Shown: positions 63,904 through 64,000 of the stretch, piece by piece
Position numbering within the stretch: the stretch's first letter is position 1
Layout of the letters: every line of letters begins with the position of its first letter
Assembly: GCA_019671135.1 (NCBI GenBank)
Contig: JAHRHY010000006.1
Span: forward strand, 2,480,001 to 2,544,000
Direction of reading: 5' to 3'
Length of the DNA stretch: 64,000 nt
From: Linnemannia hyalina
Taxonomy: Eukaryota > Mortierellomycota > Mortierellomycetes > Mortierellales > Mortierellaceae
The notes under the pieces: generated by a model
Databases searched by the model: none
Seen by the model: only the letters and a program-made list of their open reading frames with translations
Told to the model about the DNA's origin: nothing
Translations under genes and position numbers: made by a program

Positions 63904-64000
63904 TTCCTCTTGCTCATCGTTTTCCAAAACTTTGCGACTTCTTGAGAGAACAATGTCGAAAGCAGCTGTAGACTGCATTTCTCCAGCTTCGTTCGCTTTG
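63904..64000 (-). CDS. Possible partial exon at the window edge, unknown protein
   Basis: The minus strand is open from the window end, reading ANEAGEMQSTAAFDIVLSRS then KVLENDEQEEG. It ends either at a TAG or at a donor GTTAGT near 63905. The composition is protein-like with an acidic end, but one exon cannot be assigned. Confidence 0.3.

Noticed and set aside
1..64000. tRNA, rRNA or CRISPR features
   Set aside because: None was recognised by eye; no clover-leaf candidate with conserved boxes or regularly spaced direct repeats was found apart from the simple and subterminal repeats listed.

Overview
The window is nuclear DNA of a filamentous, early-diverging fungus. The intron-rich genes with short GT..AG introns, a mitochondrial methylmalonyl-CoA mutase, a Pma1-type proton ATPase, NIPSNAP, Crinkler (CRN)-type header domains, DUF1703-like ATPase/nucleases and a Fanzor-type gene together point to Mucoromycota, most likely Mortierellomycotina. 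The assignment rests on gene content as I know it, not on a search.

Layout. 1-28.3 kb is a conserved block: aspartate aminotransferase C-terminus (+), a Tvp15-like COPI-associated membrane protein (+), methylmalonyl-CoA mutase (-), the Uso1/p115 golgin tether (-), an Ima1/Samp1 inner nuclear membrane protein (-), a NIPSNAP protein (+), a mitochondrial glutamate-type carrier (-), a Ser/Gln-rich single-pass membrane protein with a PPxY motif (+) and the plasma-membrane H+-ATPase (+). 28.6-43 kb is accessory: a decayed and an intact tandem copy of a small lineage-type family (third copy at 42.5 kb), a large minus-strand gene fusing an XPG/FEN-like nuclease region to a Fanzor/TnpB-like RuvC plus zinc-ribbon region, a gutted piggyBac transposase, a broken CRN-type NTPase and a small orphan gene. 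43.4-52.2 kb returns to conserved genes: COP9 signalosome subunit 6 (-), Rho1 GTPase (-) and an FG nucleoporin of the Nup58/Nup49 type (+). 52.6-63.6 kb is a second accessory block: an LRR relic, a CRN-header/DUF1703-like ATPase/PD-(D/E)XK gene with lesions, a 3.7-kb hAT transposon with perfect 44-bp terminal inverted repeats, and an intact three-exon CRN gene (header, P-loop NTPase, nuclease-like tail).

Themes. The conserved genes serve secretory traffic (Tvp15, Uso1, Rho1), the nuclear envelope (Ima1, Nup58) and mitochondrial metabolism (aminotransferase, mutase, carrier, NIPSNAP). The accessory blocks hold nucleases, NTPases and transposon debris, plus a short dispersed repeat found at 32.7, 53.1 and 60.65 kb, always in those blocks. 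The strongest candidate for an under-described system is the XPG-like/Fanzor fusion. Exon borders were read by eye from splice signals and reading-phase continuity; no search, alignment or transcript data were available.
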